64,000 bases of DNA, from NCBI GenBank assembly GCA_009392005.1, contig VFHL01000007.1:1-64000 (forward strand), given 5' to 3'. Under the pieces are notes generated by a model. That model made no database searches. It had not been told where the DNA came from and was given only the letters and a program-made list of their open reading frames with translations. Positions 16,925-25,356 of this stretch are shown piece after piece. Within the stretch, counting starts at the first letter, position 1, and every line of letters starts with the position of its first letter. The position numbers and the translations under genes are program-made. This stretch comes from SAR202 cluster bacterium. Lineage in GTDB: Bacteria; Chloroflexota; Dehalococcoidia; UBA6926; VFHL01.

Positions 16925-17602
16925 TTACATCTCTGGTGTTGATAGCCCAAGGGCTTCTGGTAACTCCGCAACACTATGGAGAACAAATTTTGCGTGCCCA
17001 AATTTCGGCTGCTCTAAACCATCATGGTTAATCCACACGGCATGTAGTCCAGCTAAATTCGCACCGCGCACGTCCACATCCCATTGATCTCCAACATACA
17101 TCGCCTGATTTGGTTTACATCCAGCTTTCGCGATAGCTACTTCAAATATTTCCGCGTTTGGTTTGGATGTTCCTAATTTCTCATCAATAATGATGATCGG
17201 GAAAAACCTCTCTAACTGAAGAGTGCGTAACTTTCTGGTCTGTTGTGCAGCTAAACCATTAGTAATAATGCCAAGAACATAGTATTCGGACAAAACATCT
17301 AACGATTCAAGAATTTGAGGGAAAAGCTTTAATTTGGAAAACAAAACCTCATTCTCTGCTTCCAAAGCGGCCCTACCTGCTTCCGAATCATTTACTCCCA
17401 GTTCTACCAACAAAGCACTTAGGCGTCCGCGGGATCGATCCATGGAAATAGTTCTCTGAAGAAGTTCCTCCTCAGTCCAACGACTGTCCTGCTGTATCAA
17501 TGCTGAAATGCCGGCCTGGTACCGCTCAGCAAAGCTTCCTTCAACGTCACAAAGTGTGTTATCTAGATCAAAAAAAATAGCATTAATTTGGTCCGCGGCC
17601 AT
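16925..17602 (-). CDS. HAD superfamily hydrolase, copy A
   Basis: This 225-residue haloacid-dehalogenase-type phosphatase carries the nucleophile motif FFDLDNTL (about 10-17), motif II GIITNG, the lysine of motif III in GTSKPNAEIF and motif IV YVGDQWDVDVRG. The helical cap between motifs I and II places it with subclass C1 (YjjG/phosphoglycolate-phosphatase-like). It follows copy B with no gap (TAG directly followed by ATG), so the two are co-transcribed. Substrates of such enzymes are typically nucleotide or sugar phosphates; none can be chosen here. Confidence 0.9.
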   Translation of the reverse strand: MAADQINAIFFDLDNTLCDVEGSFAERYQAGISALIQQDSRWTEEELLQRTISMDRSRGRLSALLVELGVNDSEAGRAALEAENEVLFSKLKLFPQILESLDVLSEYYVLGIITNGLAAQQTRKLRTLQLERFFPIIIIDEKLGTSKPNAEIFEVAIAKAGCKPNQAMYVGDQWDVDVRGANLAGLHAVWINHDGLEQPKFGHAKFVLHSVAELPEALGLSTPEM

Positions 17603-18262
17603 CTACACCTCAAGAATCTGGAAAAGCTCGGCAAAATTCGTAATCGTATAGTCAGGCTGAACTTCCCCGGGATAACTTCGTACAAGGCCGCGCGCTACCC
17701 ACACTGTTTGCATATTAAATTCCTTCGGCCCACGCACATCTTCATCAATCCTATCACCAACAAATAGAATTTCTTCAGGTTCAAAACCTGACTGTTCAAC
17801 AACTTTCTTATACATTTCTGGGTCTGGCTTATAACATCCCTGTTCTTGGCCAATTAGTATGTATTTGAAATGTTTTTCAAGATCGAGGTGTGCGATCTTC
17901 CCACGCTGCTCGTTCGTATCACCATTCCCAACCAAGCCCAGTGGCATTTTCTCCTGAAGCTTTGTTAAAACATCGCGGACATCAGCAAACAGGTTAAGAT
18001 GCTGAACTGTTTCATCATATAAGTCATAAGCTTCATCGGTTAATTTTGGATCTACAAGACCCGTTTCGGTAATAAGTGTAACCAATCTTCCCTGAACCGG
18101 ATCAATTGTCATAGCCCGATCAATGAGATCTTCTATATCAAATGAGGGGAAACGTTCCGCCAATGGTCCAAGAGCTTTACGCAAACGTTCCTCTTCCCCA
18201 GATTCGTTATCGACAAGTGTATCGTCCAGATCAAAACATACCGTCTTAATTTGTGACACCAT
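17603..18262 (-). CDS. HAD superfamily hydrolase, copy B
   Basis: This 219-residue HAD phosphatase has VCFDLDDTLVD (motif I), GLVGNGD (II), GCYKPDPEMYKK (III) and FVGDRIDEDVRG (IV), with a C1-type helical cap. It is the first gene of a two-gene minus-strand operon with copy A and shares its architecture, so it is probably an old tandem duplicate. Its substrate is unknown. The upstream region (18263-18556) is a divergent intergenic stretch shared with the CBS gene. Confidence 0.9.
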   Translation of the reverse strand: MVSQIKTVCFDLDDTLVDNESGEEERLRKALGPLAERFPSFDIEDLIDRAMTIDPVQGRLVTLITETGLVDPKLTDEAYDLYDETVQHLNLFADVRDVLTKLQEKMPLGLVGNGDTNEQRGKIAHLDLEKHFKYILIGQEQGCYKPDPEMYKKVVEQSGFEPEEILFVGDRIDEDVRGPKEFNMQTVWVARGLVRSYPGEVQPDYTITNFAELFQILEV

Positions 18263-18556
18263 TCTGAATTTACATCCCTTTCTTATTTAACCAACGCCAA
18301 TAAAAGATTGGAGCAAAAACAATTCCCTTGACCAATCCAAGTATACAAATATTGACCATCAGAAACATCCTACCAAACGACAGATTACGCTTCCATCATA
18401 ACTTAGAAGCCTAAACCAATACACCTGATTCAAATCCGATTAGTCCCGCTATATCTTTATGATTTCATATCAGATAGAGTGCATTTAGTAAGATTGCAAA
18501 TGAAAACAACTATAATAAGCAGTGAAGATATTAAAGGAAAAAGAAAGGCAGTACAG

Positions 18557-19030
18557 GTGAGTAACGAATCAGAAGTGATCACAGCAAAAGATCTTATGAG
18601 CAGCCCAGTCATAACTATTAGTGCAAACGCAACCGTCGGGGATGCTGCCCGACTAATGATAGATAATGACGTAAGCTGCCTACCTGTCACTGATGGGCAA
18701 GACAGACTCGTCGGAATCTTAACCCACACCGACTTCACTCCAAAATATAAATTTCTTGCCATGGCTGGAGACCTTTACACATTGATGGGTGAATATGTTA
18801 CACCTGAAACAATGCAAGACATAGCTAAAGAAGTGCGGAATCGATCGGTTGATGAATTAATGAAAACTCCTGTGGTGACCGTAAAGGAAGAAGCGCCGAT
18901 TTCTGAAATAACAGAACTAATGCTAGAACGCCGACTGAATCGTCTACCAATCATGCGGAACGAGACCATTGTCGGAATATTCACACGTCACGATTTATTG
19001 AAACTAATGCTTGAACAGATCGCAAGTTAG
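18557..19030 (+). CDS. CBS-domain pair protein
   Basis: Two CBS domains fill this protein of about 157 residues. The first starts TAKDLMSSPVITISANATV and the second SVDELMKTPVVTVKEEAPI, each followed by the LPVTD/LPIM and VGILT/VGIFT strands. Such pairs sense adenine nucleotides or related ligands. The GTG at 18557 is preferred, since it has AAAGG about 9 nt upstream and begins just before the first domain; the frame is open back to 18479 with other possible starts. A stretch of about 35 residues between the domains (around LYTLMGEYVTPETMQDI) is longer than usual. No fused effector domain is present, so it probably acts on a partner. Confidence 0.82.
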   Translation: MSNESEVITAKDLMSSPVITISANATVGDAARLMIDNDVSCLPVTDGQDRLVGILTHTDFTPKYKFLAMAGDLYTLMGEYVTPETMQDIAKEVRNRSVDELMKTPVVTVKEEAPISEITELMLERRLNRLPIMRNETIVGIFTRHDLLKLMLEQIAS

Positions 19031-19094
19031 GCCGATACCCAAAGCACAATTTATCTTTGCATCCAACGATAGAAAACATACCTCAAGGACAATT

Positions 19095-19451
19095 ATGGAT
19101 TCAAACAACACATACGATCACCATAAACTTAAAGACATAATCGACACTGCAGAAAACTTAGAAGAAAATATCCGTGGATTACATGATCAATTACTTATTA
19201 CATTGAGTAGCATGGATGATTTGCGACACAAAGGGACTGCCATGCAACGTAGCCTTCTACAAACCAAAAATCTAAGTGAAGAGACCAATGCAATGATCAA
19301 AGAGCTAGGACGAATCATGAGAGGGTTTCAAGAACAGGGGAGATTATTTGAAACAGTTGCAGAACCTTTAGTGTTAGTCGACACCAATATTGCAGCCAAA
19401 TTAGAACAATCCGCAAACGATCTCAGCAAACTCACAAACCAAAAATACTAG
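19095..19451 (+). CDS. Small predicted coiled-coil protein of unknown function
   Basis: This 118-residue protein has no recognised family. It is hydrophilic with long amphipathic helices (around KDIIDTAENLEENIRGLHD, then SEETNAMIKELGRIMRGF), consistent with a coiled coil. No signal peptide or membrane segment is seen. The ATG at 19095 follows AAGGACAATT, a plausible ribosome site; the frame is open up to 19011 but that part overlaps the CBS gene. Its position just behind the CBS protein suggests a possible partner. Existence as a gene is likely because of the clean ribosome site and operon-like spacing. Confidence 0.6.
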   Translation: MDSNNTYDHHKLKDIIDTAENLEENIRGLHDQLLITLSSMDDLRHKGTAMQRSLLQTKNLSEETNAMIKELGRIMRGFQEQGRLFETVAEPLVLVDTNIAAKLEQSANDLSKLTNQKY

Positions 19452-19568
19452 AACCGCAACGATTCTAGTTTGTAGCATCGGAAATATTCACTAAATTCAA
19501 TATAAAAAGACGGAAACTACGATTTCGCTATAAAAACCAATCCTAGGCAATTAAATAGGGAGAAGACC

Positions 19569-20411
19569 ATGAGTGACCGCGTACGAGTTGGAGATGTTGA
19601 GATTATCACGTTGCTTGACCTAGATGCACCACCAAGAGAACCCGCACAATTTTACCCTGACGTGCCACCAGAATCATGGGACAAATACAAAGAATACCTT
19701 GATGAAAACGGGAAATTCCGCACAAATTTTTGTGGATTCGTCGTTGTGACACCAAATGAAAATATTCTTGTTGATACTGGTTACGGACCCGGCCCACACG
19801 CAGCTTTTGACAATGCTAAAGGTGCATACATTGACAACCTAAAGAAGGTTGGACTGACACCGGATGATATCAATACAGTTATAAATACCCATCTACACGG
19901 CGATCATATTGGTTGGAACATTAACGACGAAGATGGAACTGCAAAACCTCGATTCCCAAACGCCAGGTATATAATCCCTCAAAAAGACTGGGATTATTTC
20001 ACTGGTCCTGATGCGGCGCCGGAGCGAGCAGCAGCGGTCCAAAAACATGTGGCACCATTGACAAGCACCGGTCGTCTTGAAATTGTGGACGGGGAATATC
20101 GAGTCACTCCAGAAATCGTGACTCTGCCATCTCCGGGACATACCCCCGGGCATCAATGCGCAGCGATCACATCAAAAGGTGAGAAGGGTATTATTGTTGG
20201 TGATCTTTTCCATAACCCTGTCCAAGTCGAGCAACCTGATTGGAATGTAGGCGCTGATATTGATAAAGAAAAAGCCCGTGAGTCACGGATGAGCCTAATG
20301 AATCGATTCGCAGACGAGGGGTTCAAAGTTGCGGCGCCACATATCGTTTTCAATCAAAATATTGGCGTCGTTATCAAAGGAGAAGGAAAAAAGTACTGGC
20401 AAGCACTTTGA
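19569..20411 (+). CDS. MBL-fold metallo-hydrolase
   Basis: This 280-residue metallo-beta-lactamase-fold enzyme has a canonical dinuclear metal site. THLHGDHIGW gives H108, H110, D112 and H113, SPGHTPGHQ gives a histidine (H195), VGDLFHNP gives D212, and the last histidine is probably in APHIVFN. The layout is that of quorum-quenching-lactonase/methyl-parathion-hydrolase-like members, and LVDTGYGPGP early in the protein also fits. GGGAGAAGACC precedes the ATG. The reaction is hydrolysis of an ester, lactone or thioester; the substrate is unknown. It is followed by an MFS exporter 37 bp downstream. Confidence 0.88.
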   Translation: MSDRVRVGDVEIITLLDLDAPPREPAQFYPDVPPESWDKYKEYLDENGKFRTNFCGFVVVTPNENILVDTGYGPGPHAAFDNAKGAYIDNLKKVGLTPDDINTVINTHLHGDHIGWNINDEDGTAKPRFPNARYIIPQKDWDYFTGPDAAPERAAAVQKHVAPLTSTGRLEIVDGEYRVTPEIVTLPSPGHTPGHQCAAITSKGEKGIIVGDLFHNPVQVEQPDWNVGADIDKEKARESRMSLMNRFADEGFKVAAPHIVFNQNIGVVIKGEGKKYWQAL

Positions 20412-20448
20412 AAATTGAACCGAATGCGTTAGCTGAAGCCCGCAAGTA

Positions 20449-21717
20449 ATGACAACCAATTCGTCCACAAATGTTCCGACAAATGGTACAGGACCACTGC
20501 GTGCGTTCGCATCACAAGATTTCACATTGTTCTGGCTTGGATCTCTGCTATCAATTACGTCTTTTTTTCTTCTTATCATCGCAAGGGGATGGCTGGTTTT
20601 GGAGATCACAAACTCTCCATTCATGGTGACAGCTGTCGCGGGCGCGGCGCAACTCCCATCCTTAGTCCTTTCGATACCAGGAGGGATCATTGCCGATCGT
20701 TTCGACAGGCGTCTTATTTGTTTATTTGGGGAATCGGCAAATTGCTTAGCAGTAATGGCTCTAGCTATACTTGTAGCTACCGGAAATATTGAGATTTGGC
20801 ATATTTTTATCACAGGCATAATAAATGGAACAAGCTTTGCCCTAGCGTTTCCCGCTCGTGCAGCCATCGTTCCAAACCTAGTCCCACGTAACGACATAGC
20901 AAACGGGGTAGCGCTGGCATCAACAATGTTTAGTGGCGCGCAATTCATCGGCCCGGCTTTAGCAGGCATTCTCCTGGCCTCTTTTTCCATTTCAGTTGCA
21001 TTCTTCACTCCAGCTGTTGCATCGGCCGCAGCCGTCATCATTTTCTTCTTCGTACATGTCCCAACTTCACAAGAAATGTCACAAGCAAAACCATCACCAG
21101 TAATAACAAGTATTAAAGAAGGCTTTAGTTATGTGATAAATAATTCGTTAATTCTTGGCCTAATGGTTAGTGGGTTTGTCATCGTCATGTTTGGATTCCC
21201 TTATCAAACAGTTTTACCTGTTTTTGCTCGAGATGTTTTGAACTCTGGTGAAGCCGGTTTAGGTTTACTGGGAGCGGCGGGCGGTGCCGGTGCCTTATTC
21301 GGTTCTCTGGCGGTTGCAATCTCAAACCGTCCTCACCATTTGACAACTTATATTAGCGTGGGGGCCATAGGCCTTGGCGCTATGATCATACTTTTTGGGC
21401 TGTCACCGATGCTCATTATTTCAATTGCAGTGGCATTAGTGGCAGGCTTCCTACTGCAACTCTCATTTGCAGCAAATTTTGCTTTGCTACAAGTTACAGT
21501 TCCAGACAATTTACGCGGGCGAGTTCTAAGTATTAGATTTATCGTTTTTGGGCTATCGCCAGCAGGTACGATATTCCTCGGTATTACGGCAGAGGCATAC
21601 GGTACACAAAGTGCGACAGCCGGAACAGGCCTGCTATGCCTAATTGGAGCATTGATCACTCTAGTCCTGTTCCCGAGTTTAAGACCAATGTTCAACAAAT
21701 CACATGATGAAACCTAA
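20449..21717 (+). CDS. MFS transporter, EntS-like
   Basis: This 422-residue protein has about 12 hydrophobic segments. Features include an N-terminal FTLFWLGSLLSIT, then PGGIIADRFDRRLIC (about residues 76-90), the family loop signature, and PDNLRGRVLSIRF in the second half. This pattern matches the enterobactin-exporter-like (MFS_3) branch, usually drug or siderophore exporters. It is 37 bp downstream of the MBL hydrolase and may share its transcript. A related but separate protein is encoded at 29051-30313. Confidence 0.88.
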   Translation: MTTNSSTNVPTNGTGPLRAFASQDFTLFWLGSLLSITSFFLLIIARGWLVLEITNSPFMVTAVAGAAQLPSLVLSIPGGIIADRFDRRLICLFGESANCLAVMALAILVATGNIEIWHIFITGIINGTSFALAFPARAAIVPNLVPRNDIANGVALASTMFSGAQFIGPALAGILLASFSISVAFFTPAVASAAAVIIFFFVHVPTSQEMSQAKPSPVITSIKEGFSYVINNSLILGLMVSGFVIVMFGFPYQTVLPVFARDVLNSGEAGLGLLGAAGGAGALFGSLAVAISNRPHHLTTYISVGAIGLGAMIILFGLSPMLIISIAVALVAGFLLQLSFAANFALLQVTVPDNLRGRVLSIRFIVFGLSPAGTIFLGITAEAYGTQSATAGTGLLCLIGALITLVLFPSLRPMFNKSHDET

Positions 21718-21739
21718 ACCAACATATTTGAAAAATCCG

Positions 21740-22459
21740 TTAAACAACCAACGTGTGTCCATTGTCCCGTAACCAAGACCGCTGTTCACGATAATTAGCA
21801 GCATAGTGGGCCAAATATCTCCAAAATTCAGATCGATGACCGCGATATCTCAAGTGGCTGAGTTCGTGGATCACTAGGTAGTCAACCACCTGTTTCGGGG
21901 CTATCACAATTCTCCAATCGTATTTGATATCCCCGGATGCTGAACATGAACCCCATCGGGTCTTGTAATGCTTAACCATTACTTTATTAGGTAAAAAACC
22001 CATAATCCGCCCATAGAAATAAGTACGTTTTTTTAAGTAAGAATCAGCTTTTTCTCGATACCAGTCATTAATTTGATTTTTGTGGTGACTTCGTTGTGAT
22101 TCATCATTTAAACCTGTCTCGATCACCGAATACAATGATCCAGCGCGCAAATTCACACCACGCTCGGAATCATTGTTTTTAACACACTTCAGGCGATATT
22201 TTCGACCTAGATACAAAAAAACTTCACCATCAACATACTTTTTTTGCTCTATTGCGCTTGTCACCCGATACTCATGTATTTTTTTAGCGATCCAATCAGA
22301 TTTACCATCAATAATTTTTTGAATTTGATCAGATGACAAAAGTTTGGGGGCAAGAACTCGTAGAGCCCCATCTATCACCTTTATTGAAATAGTCTTCTCT
22401 CTTTTTGTCCGAACAATCTCGACTGGAACCAATACTTGGTTAGGCAACTGAAGATGCAT
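21740..22459 (-). CDS. YgjP/WLM-like zinc metallopeptidase (DUF45)
   Basis: The protein has about 239 residues. The zinc motif HELSHLRYRGHRSEFW has HExxH plus a nearby histidine, and the family-typical KTRWGSCS block lies upstream of it. The N-terminal strand region (VPVEIVRTKREKTISIKV) is also typical. The ATG at 22459 is preferred because GGGGGTC lies 6 nt ahead and the domain begins a few residues in; the frame is open to 22534 with another ATG. The family is thought to be intracellular metallopeptidases, often linked to restriction or stress loci, but no such partner is next to it. It converges on the MFS gene and is divergent from the next gene. Confidence 0.85.
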   Translation of the reverse strand: MHLQLPNQVLVPVEIVRTKREKTISIKVIDGALRVLAPKLLSSDQIQKIIDGKSDWIAKKIHEYRVTSAIEQKKYVDGEVFLYLGRKYRLKCVKNNDSERGVNLRAGSLYSVIETGLNDESQRSHHKNQINDWYREKADSYLKKRTYFYGRIMGFLPNKVMVKHYKTRWGSCSASGDIKYDWRIVIAPKQVVDYLVIHELSHLRYRGHRSEFWRYLAHYAANYREQRSWLRDNGHTLVV

Positions 22460-22582
22460 TAAAAGACCCCCGCTGAACAAATAACGATTATTACTCTGCA
22501 AGTGAATCGGCCGAAATGAACTGTTACCATTCATATGTTACCAAGAATGTTAACGAACCTGGCTCAACGAAAAGAGGGCGAT

Positions 22583-23134
22583 ATGACACGTGTTCCGATT
22601 TTGACGGAAAATGATTTGCCAGAAAACGAGAAACAATTCTACACCAAGATTCAAGCGAAGCGAGATCATGTCGCACCTCCGTTCGCAGCTCTGCTGAATA
22701 CTCCCGAATTAGCAGCCCAAGTGGCAGCTATAGGTGAAATGCTCCGTTACGTATCCCCAAGCATCTCAAACACATTACGAGAAGCCGTAACCCTTACTAT
22801 AGCTAAAAACCTGAAATGCCAATACATATGGACACACCATGTTGAATCCGCACTGCAAGCAGGATTGGATGATAAAACGATAGCAGCGATCCGTGATCAA
22901 GCCACACCAAATTTACTGAATGATGAAATACAGGTTTTCGTCGAATTCACAAATCAACTATTAGTGCATAAACTCATCTCACAGGAAACATTTTCTGAAG
23001 TAGAGACCCACCTTGGAAAAAAAGGAACTGTTGATTTAATTATCATGATCGGCTATTACGCCACTCTCTCATACGCCATCAATGCTCTCGAGATCGAACT
23101 CGAAGAGGGAATTAAACCCTTATTGCCTGAATAA
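22583..23134 (+). CDS. Carboxymuconolactone decarboxylase-like (AhpD-fold) protein
   Basis: This protein of about 183 residues has the all-helical AhpD fold: ISNTLREAVTLTIAKNLKCQYIWTHH... leading into a helix AGLDDKTIAAIRDQ, then a second helical repeat ending IGYYATLSYAINALEIEL. The CxxC pair of true AhpD peroxidases is absent; one cysteine lies in LKCQYIW, as in the decarboxylase-like branch. The ATG at 22583 follows GAGGGCGAT; an in-frame ATG at 22535 is less likely. Homologues act in aromatic degradation or have unknown roles; nothing nearby defines the substrate. Confidence 0.82.
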   Translation: MTRVPILTENDLPENEKQFYTKIQAKRDHVAPPFAALLNTPELAAQVAAIGEMLRYVSPSISNTLREAVTLTIAKNLKCQYIWTHHVESALQAGLDDKTIAAIRDQATPNLLNDEIQVFVEFTNQLLVHKLISQETFSEVETHLGKKGTVDLIIMIGYYATLSYAINALEIELEEGIKPLLPE

Positions 23135-23241
23135 ATCCATCCATAGAAGAAGAATCCTTGTGTACCCTGTAGTTCTTCACATTGCGATCTGCACCATAGA
23201 ACGGTATGATTCAAAATATTCGGCGGAAAGGAAAGAGATGC

Positions 23242-23793
23242 ATGGAATACCTTCCTGAGGCATTAAGCATCATGGGAATTGGAGTGACCGTCGTATTCCT
23301 TACATTGTCTCTTTTAATCATTGCACTATGGGCACTCGGCCGGCTCATCCCGAAACACATAGTTTCCGCGGGTGAAGAGAAGGTTTCGCTTGATCAAGAG
23401 GAAACTACGGTACTAGGGAAAACCCTAGAATCTTCCAAAAACATTCGTGTCGCAATGATTGCAGTCGCACTCGCGCATTCAATACAAAACAATCCAACAC
23501 GAACCCAATCGATCTCCGCGCCAAAAAAACAACGCGTTTGGTGGACACAAGGACTGACAGCTCAGTTCGTTGGTAGGACCATCCCACAAGAAACGGGCGC
23601 CAACTGGAAAGTTGGAAAGGATTGGATCAACAGAAACTACAATACTGAGCAAATAGTTGGAAGTCTCGTCTTTAATGAGAGAATAAAAGAACCACCGTCA
23701 AAAAAAACGAACTCTACTCCAAATAACAAAGAGGCAGCAGCAGCAGCAGCGGTAGCGATCGCACAAAGAATTGAAAATCCAATTGCGCGCTAA
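23242..23793 (+). CDS. OadG-like small membrane protein
   Basis: This 183-residue protein starts with a single strong TM segment (GIGVTVVFLTLSLLIIALW), characteristic of the gamma subunit of sodium-pumping oxaloacetate/methylmalonyl-CoA decarboxylases. A long polar tail contains two Ala/Val-rich helices, including one with an alanine run just before VAIAQRI. Such Ala-rich ends also occur in OadG proteins. The ATG at 23242 follows GGAAAGGAAAGAG. No OadA, OadB or biotin-carrier gene is in the window, so either the complex is encoded elsewhere or this is a lone homologue with another scaffold role. It converges on tatA. Confidence 0.6.
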   Translation: MEYLPEALSIMGIGVTVVFLTLSLLIIALWALGRLIPKHIVSAGEEKVSLDQEETTVLGKTLESSKNIRVAMIAVALAHSIQNNPTRTQSISAPKKQRVWWTQGLTAQFVGRTIPQETGANWKVGKDWINRNYNTEQIVGSLVFNERIKEPPSKKTNSTPNNKEAAAAAAVAIAQRIENPIAR

Positions 23794-23805
23794 AAGAATC
23801 AAGTT

Positions 23806-23976
23806 CTAGGCTTTGGCTTGATCGTCTTTCTCGGCCTCTTCATTCGTTTGAGCCCTACGGAACTCGGAAAGCCCCTTACCCAAAGCATTCCCGATTTCCG
23901 GTAGTTTTCCAGCGCCAAATATAATCAGAATAATCATCAAAATCAACAACAATTCTGGTATTTGCGGTATAGGCAT
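23806..23976 (-). CDS. tatA: Sec-independent translocase protein TatA
   Basis: This 56-residue protein begins [20 protein letters not shown], a short TM segment, then the hinge [17 protein letters not shown] (the F-G-x-x-K-L-P-x-x-G signature) and an acidic and basic tail ending in EKDDQAKA. This is the standard TatA/E layout. TatA oligomers form the pore that exports folded, often cofactor-containing proteins bearing twin-arginine signals. GAAAGAGAGAG precedes the ATG at 23976. No tatC or tatB is adjacent. Its tail overlaps nothing; the OadG-like gene ends 12 bp away on the opposite strand. Confidence 0.93.
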   Translation of the reverse strand: MPIPQIPELLLILMIILIIFGAGKLPEIGNALGKGLSEFRRAQTNEEAEKDDQAKA

Positions 23977-24049
23977 AACGACTCTCTCTTTTCTGTCTTT
24001 CAGACCAAATCTTTCCTCTTGCGCTCGAGATTAAAAATCTACTCGCGCA

Positions 24050-24310
24050 TCACAACTCGCCCTTCTCCTTCAATTCATGGTATCTCCCCGAGGGAAGAGT
24101 CAGAAGGGTCAGGAAAATCAAAACGAAGGTGAACCCTAGCCAAAATCCAGCAAATATGTCCTGTGGACCTGTTAATGATTGCTCCATCCTTTTCCAAATA
24201 ATTGGAGTAAGCTGACCAACCCAATATGCAGGGGCAGAAATCAATAACACTCTTATTGGTGCGTACTTACCGAGATGACTCCATCCATACAACCGATACC
24301 ACCAGTTCAT
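24050..24310 (-). CDS. Small membrane protein of unknown function
   Basis: This 86-residue protein has two hydrophobic stretches (about residues 20-34 and 53-72, FAGFWLGFTFVLIFLTLLTL) and a charged C-terminus (GRYHELKEKGEL). No family is recognised. It is very likely a real gene: a strong ribosome site (AAGGAGAAAT) precedes the ATG, and a near-consensus minus-strand promoter lies at 24346-24373. tatA follows 73 bp downstream on the same strand and may share the transcript, though a role in Tat export is only a guess. Confidence 0.68.
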   Translation of the reverse strand: MNWWYRLYGWSHLGKYAPIRVLLISAPAYWVGQLTPIIWKRMEQSLTGPQDIFAGFWLGFTFVLIFLTLLTLPSGRYHELKEKGEL

Positions 24311-24345
24311 ATTTCTCCTTGTCTAATCACTTTGATAAGGACTCT

Positions 24346-24373
24346 ATTATATAATCTGCGCCAAATTTGTAAA
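24346..24373 (-). promoter_or_regulatory. Promoter of the small membrane protein/tatA genes
   Basis: Read on the minus strand, TTTACA (24368-24373) and a perfect TATAAT (24346-24351) are separated by 16 bp. The start of transcription would fall about 30 nt before the ATG at 24310. Confidence 0.75.
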
Positions 24374-24567
24374 CCAATAGAGTATTCACCATTTAACCAA
24401 TAAATGTCTCTGAAAACAAATCCGGTATGATAAACCCTAAATTAGAGTTACTTATACGTCCGACATTCCATACGATTTCATCCAAACAAATCGCCCTAAT
24501 ACTCAGCTACTCGCCTGAGTGTTATATTCATACTGCCTCTCACAAAGTTCGGTAAACATGCTATTGC

Positions 24568-24597
24568 TTGACAGGCTGTTTCTCGCTTAGATAGACT
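24568..24597 (+). promoter_or_regulatory. Promoter of rpsU-yqeY
   Basis: A perfect TTGACA (24568-24573) is followed after 18 bp by TAGACT (24592-24597, four of six consensus bases). The expected transcript start is about 70 nt before the rpsU TTG codon. Confidence 0.6.
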
Positions 24598-24675
24598 TAC
24601 TCCACCCAAAGAGTATGCAAGAATGATAATCCCATTATTGAATTTGATGGTTTTCGAAGGAAGGAATGTAGTCTT

Positions 24676-24864
24676 TTGAGTGAAGTTTTCTTATCTGACG
24701 ACGAGAGTTTTGACAGTCTTTTGAGGCGATTTAATAAGAAGGTGCAACAAAACGGCATACTTTCCGAAGCACGCCGTAGGGAGCACTTTGAAAAACCGAG
24801 TGTTAAACGAAAAAAGAAAGCTGCAGCCAAACGACGTAAGAGCATGCGTACCAACCGTGGCTGA
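24676..24864 (+). CDS. rpsU: 30S ribosomal protein S21
   Basis: This 62-residue protein is basic, with the S21 pattern: an acidic start, SLLRRFNKKVQQNGILSEAR in the middle, then RRREHFEKPSVKRKKKAAAKRRK. S21 joins the small subunit near the anti-Shine-Dalgarno region and aids initiation. The start appears to be TTG at 24676, with AAGGAAGGAA upstream; the only nearby ATG is followed at once by a stop. Its end overlaps the GTG of the next gene by 8 bp, so translation is probably coupled. rpsU beside yqeY is a widespread arrangement. Confidence 0.95.
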   Translation: MSEVFLSDDESFDSLLRRFNKKVQQNGILSEARRREHFEKPSVKRKKKAAAKRRKSMRTNRG

Positions 24865-25312
24865 TTCAAACATATCTGAACAACTCGGAGAAGACCTAAA
24901 AAGTGCGATGCGAGATGGGGATGCTGTTCGGCGATCCGCGATCCGCATGATACGCACGGCTATAAAAAATGCTGAAATTGCCCAAAAGAAACCGCTGGAT
25001 GACCAAGGCATAGTAGACATCCTAGCGCGAGAAGTTCGCCAGAGGAAAGAAAGCATCGCCGAATTTGAAAAGGCTAACCGTAGCGACCTTGTTTCCAAGG
25101 AGCAATCCGAACTCGAGGTCGTTTTAAATTACCTCCCTCAACAAATGTCCCTAGAGGAAATAACTGTGGAAGCACGTAATGTGATTGCGCAGGTTGGAGC
25201 GCGAGGGCCAGCTGACAAAGGGAAAGTGATGGGGATGTTAGCACCAACTCTTAGAGGGAAAGCGGACGGACGCGAGATTAATGAAGTAGTGACTAAACTG
25301 CTTGAGAGTTGA
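24857..25312 (+). CDS. GatB/YqeY domain-containing protein
   Basis: This protein of about 151 residues matches the YqeY family, related to the tRNA-binding tail of the GatB amidotransferase subunit. Signatures are LKSAMRDGDAVRRSAIRMI, QRKESIAEFEKANRSDL, LEVVLNYLPQQMS and DKGKVMGMLAPTLRGKADG. The GTG at 24857, inside the last codons of rpsU, gives the normal family length; the frame is open up to 24788 but that would overlap rpsU heavily. The function is not firmly known; a tRNA-linked role is suspected. The neighbourhood (rpsU before it) is the usual one. Confidence 0.92.
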   Translation: MADSNISEQLGEDLKSAMRDGDAVRRSAIRMIRTAIKNAEIAQKKPLDDQGIVDILAREVRQRKESIAEFEKANRSDLVSKEQSELEVVLNYLPQQMSLEEITVEARNVIAQVGARGPADKGKVMGMLAPTLRGKADGREINEVVTKLLES

Positions 25313-25356
25313 TCAAAGAGCGCACTTAGCAAAAGTTTGGTATCAGGAGAAAACGT

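Larger units (their letters stand above)
24311..24675. other. Divergent intergenic region with two promoters
   Basis: This 365-bp stretch has no protein gene. It holds a minus-strand promoter (24346-24373) for the small membrane protein and tatA, and a plus-strand promoter (24568-24597) for rpsU. A 6-bp inverted repeat (ACTCAG/CTGAGT, 24501-24520) with an 8-nt loop lies between them and may be a regulator site or a weak hairpin. The rest shows nothing recognisable. Confidence 0.55.

Noticed and set aside
16925-18262. HAD pair as a toxin-antitoxin or fused gene
   Set aside because: Both are complete HAD phosphatases with all four motifs; simple tandem duplication explains them.
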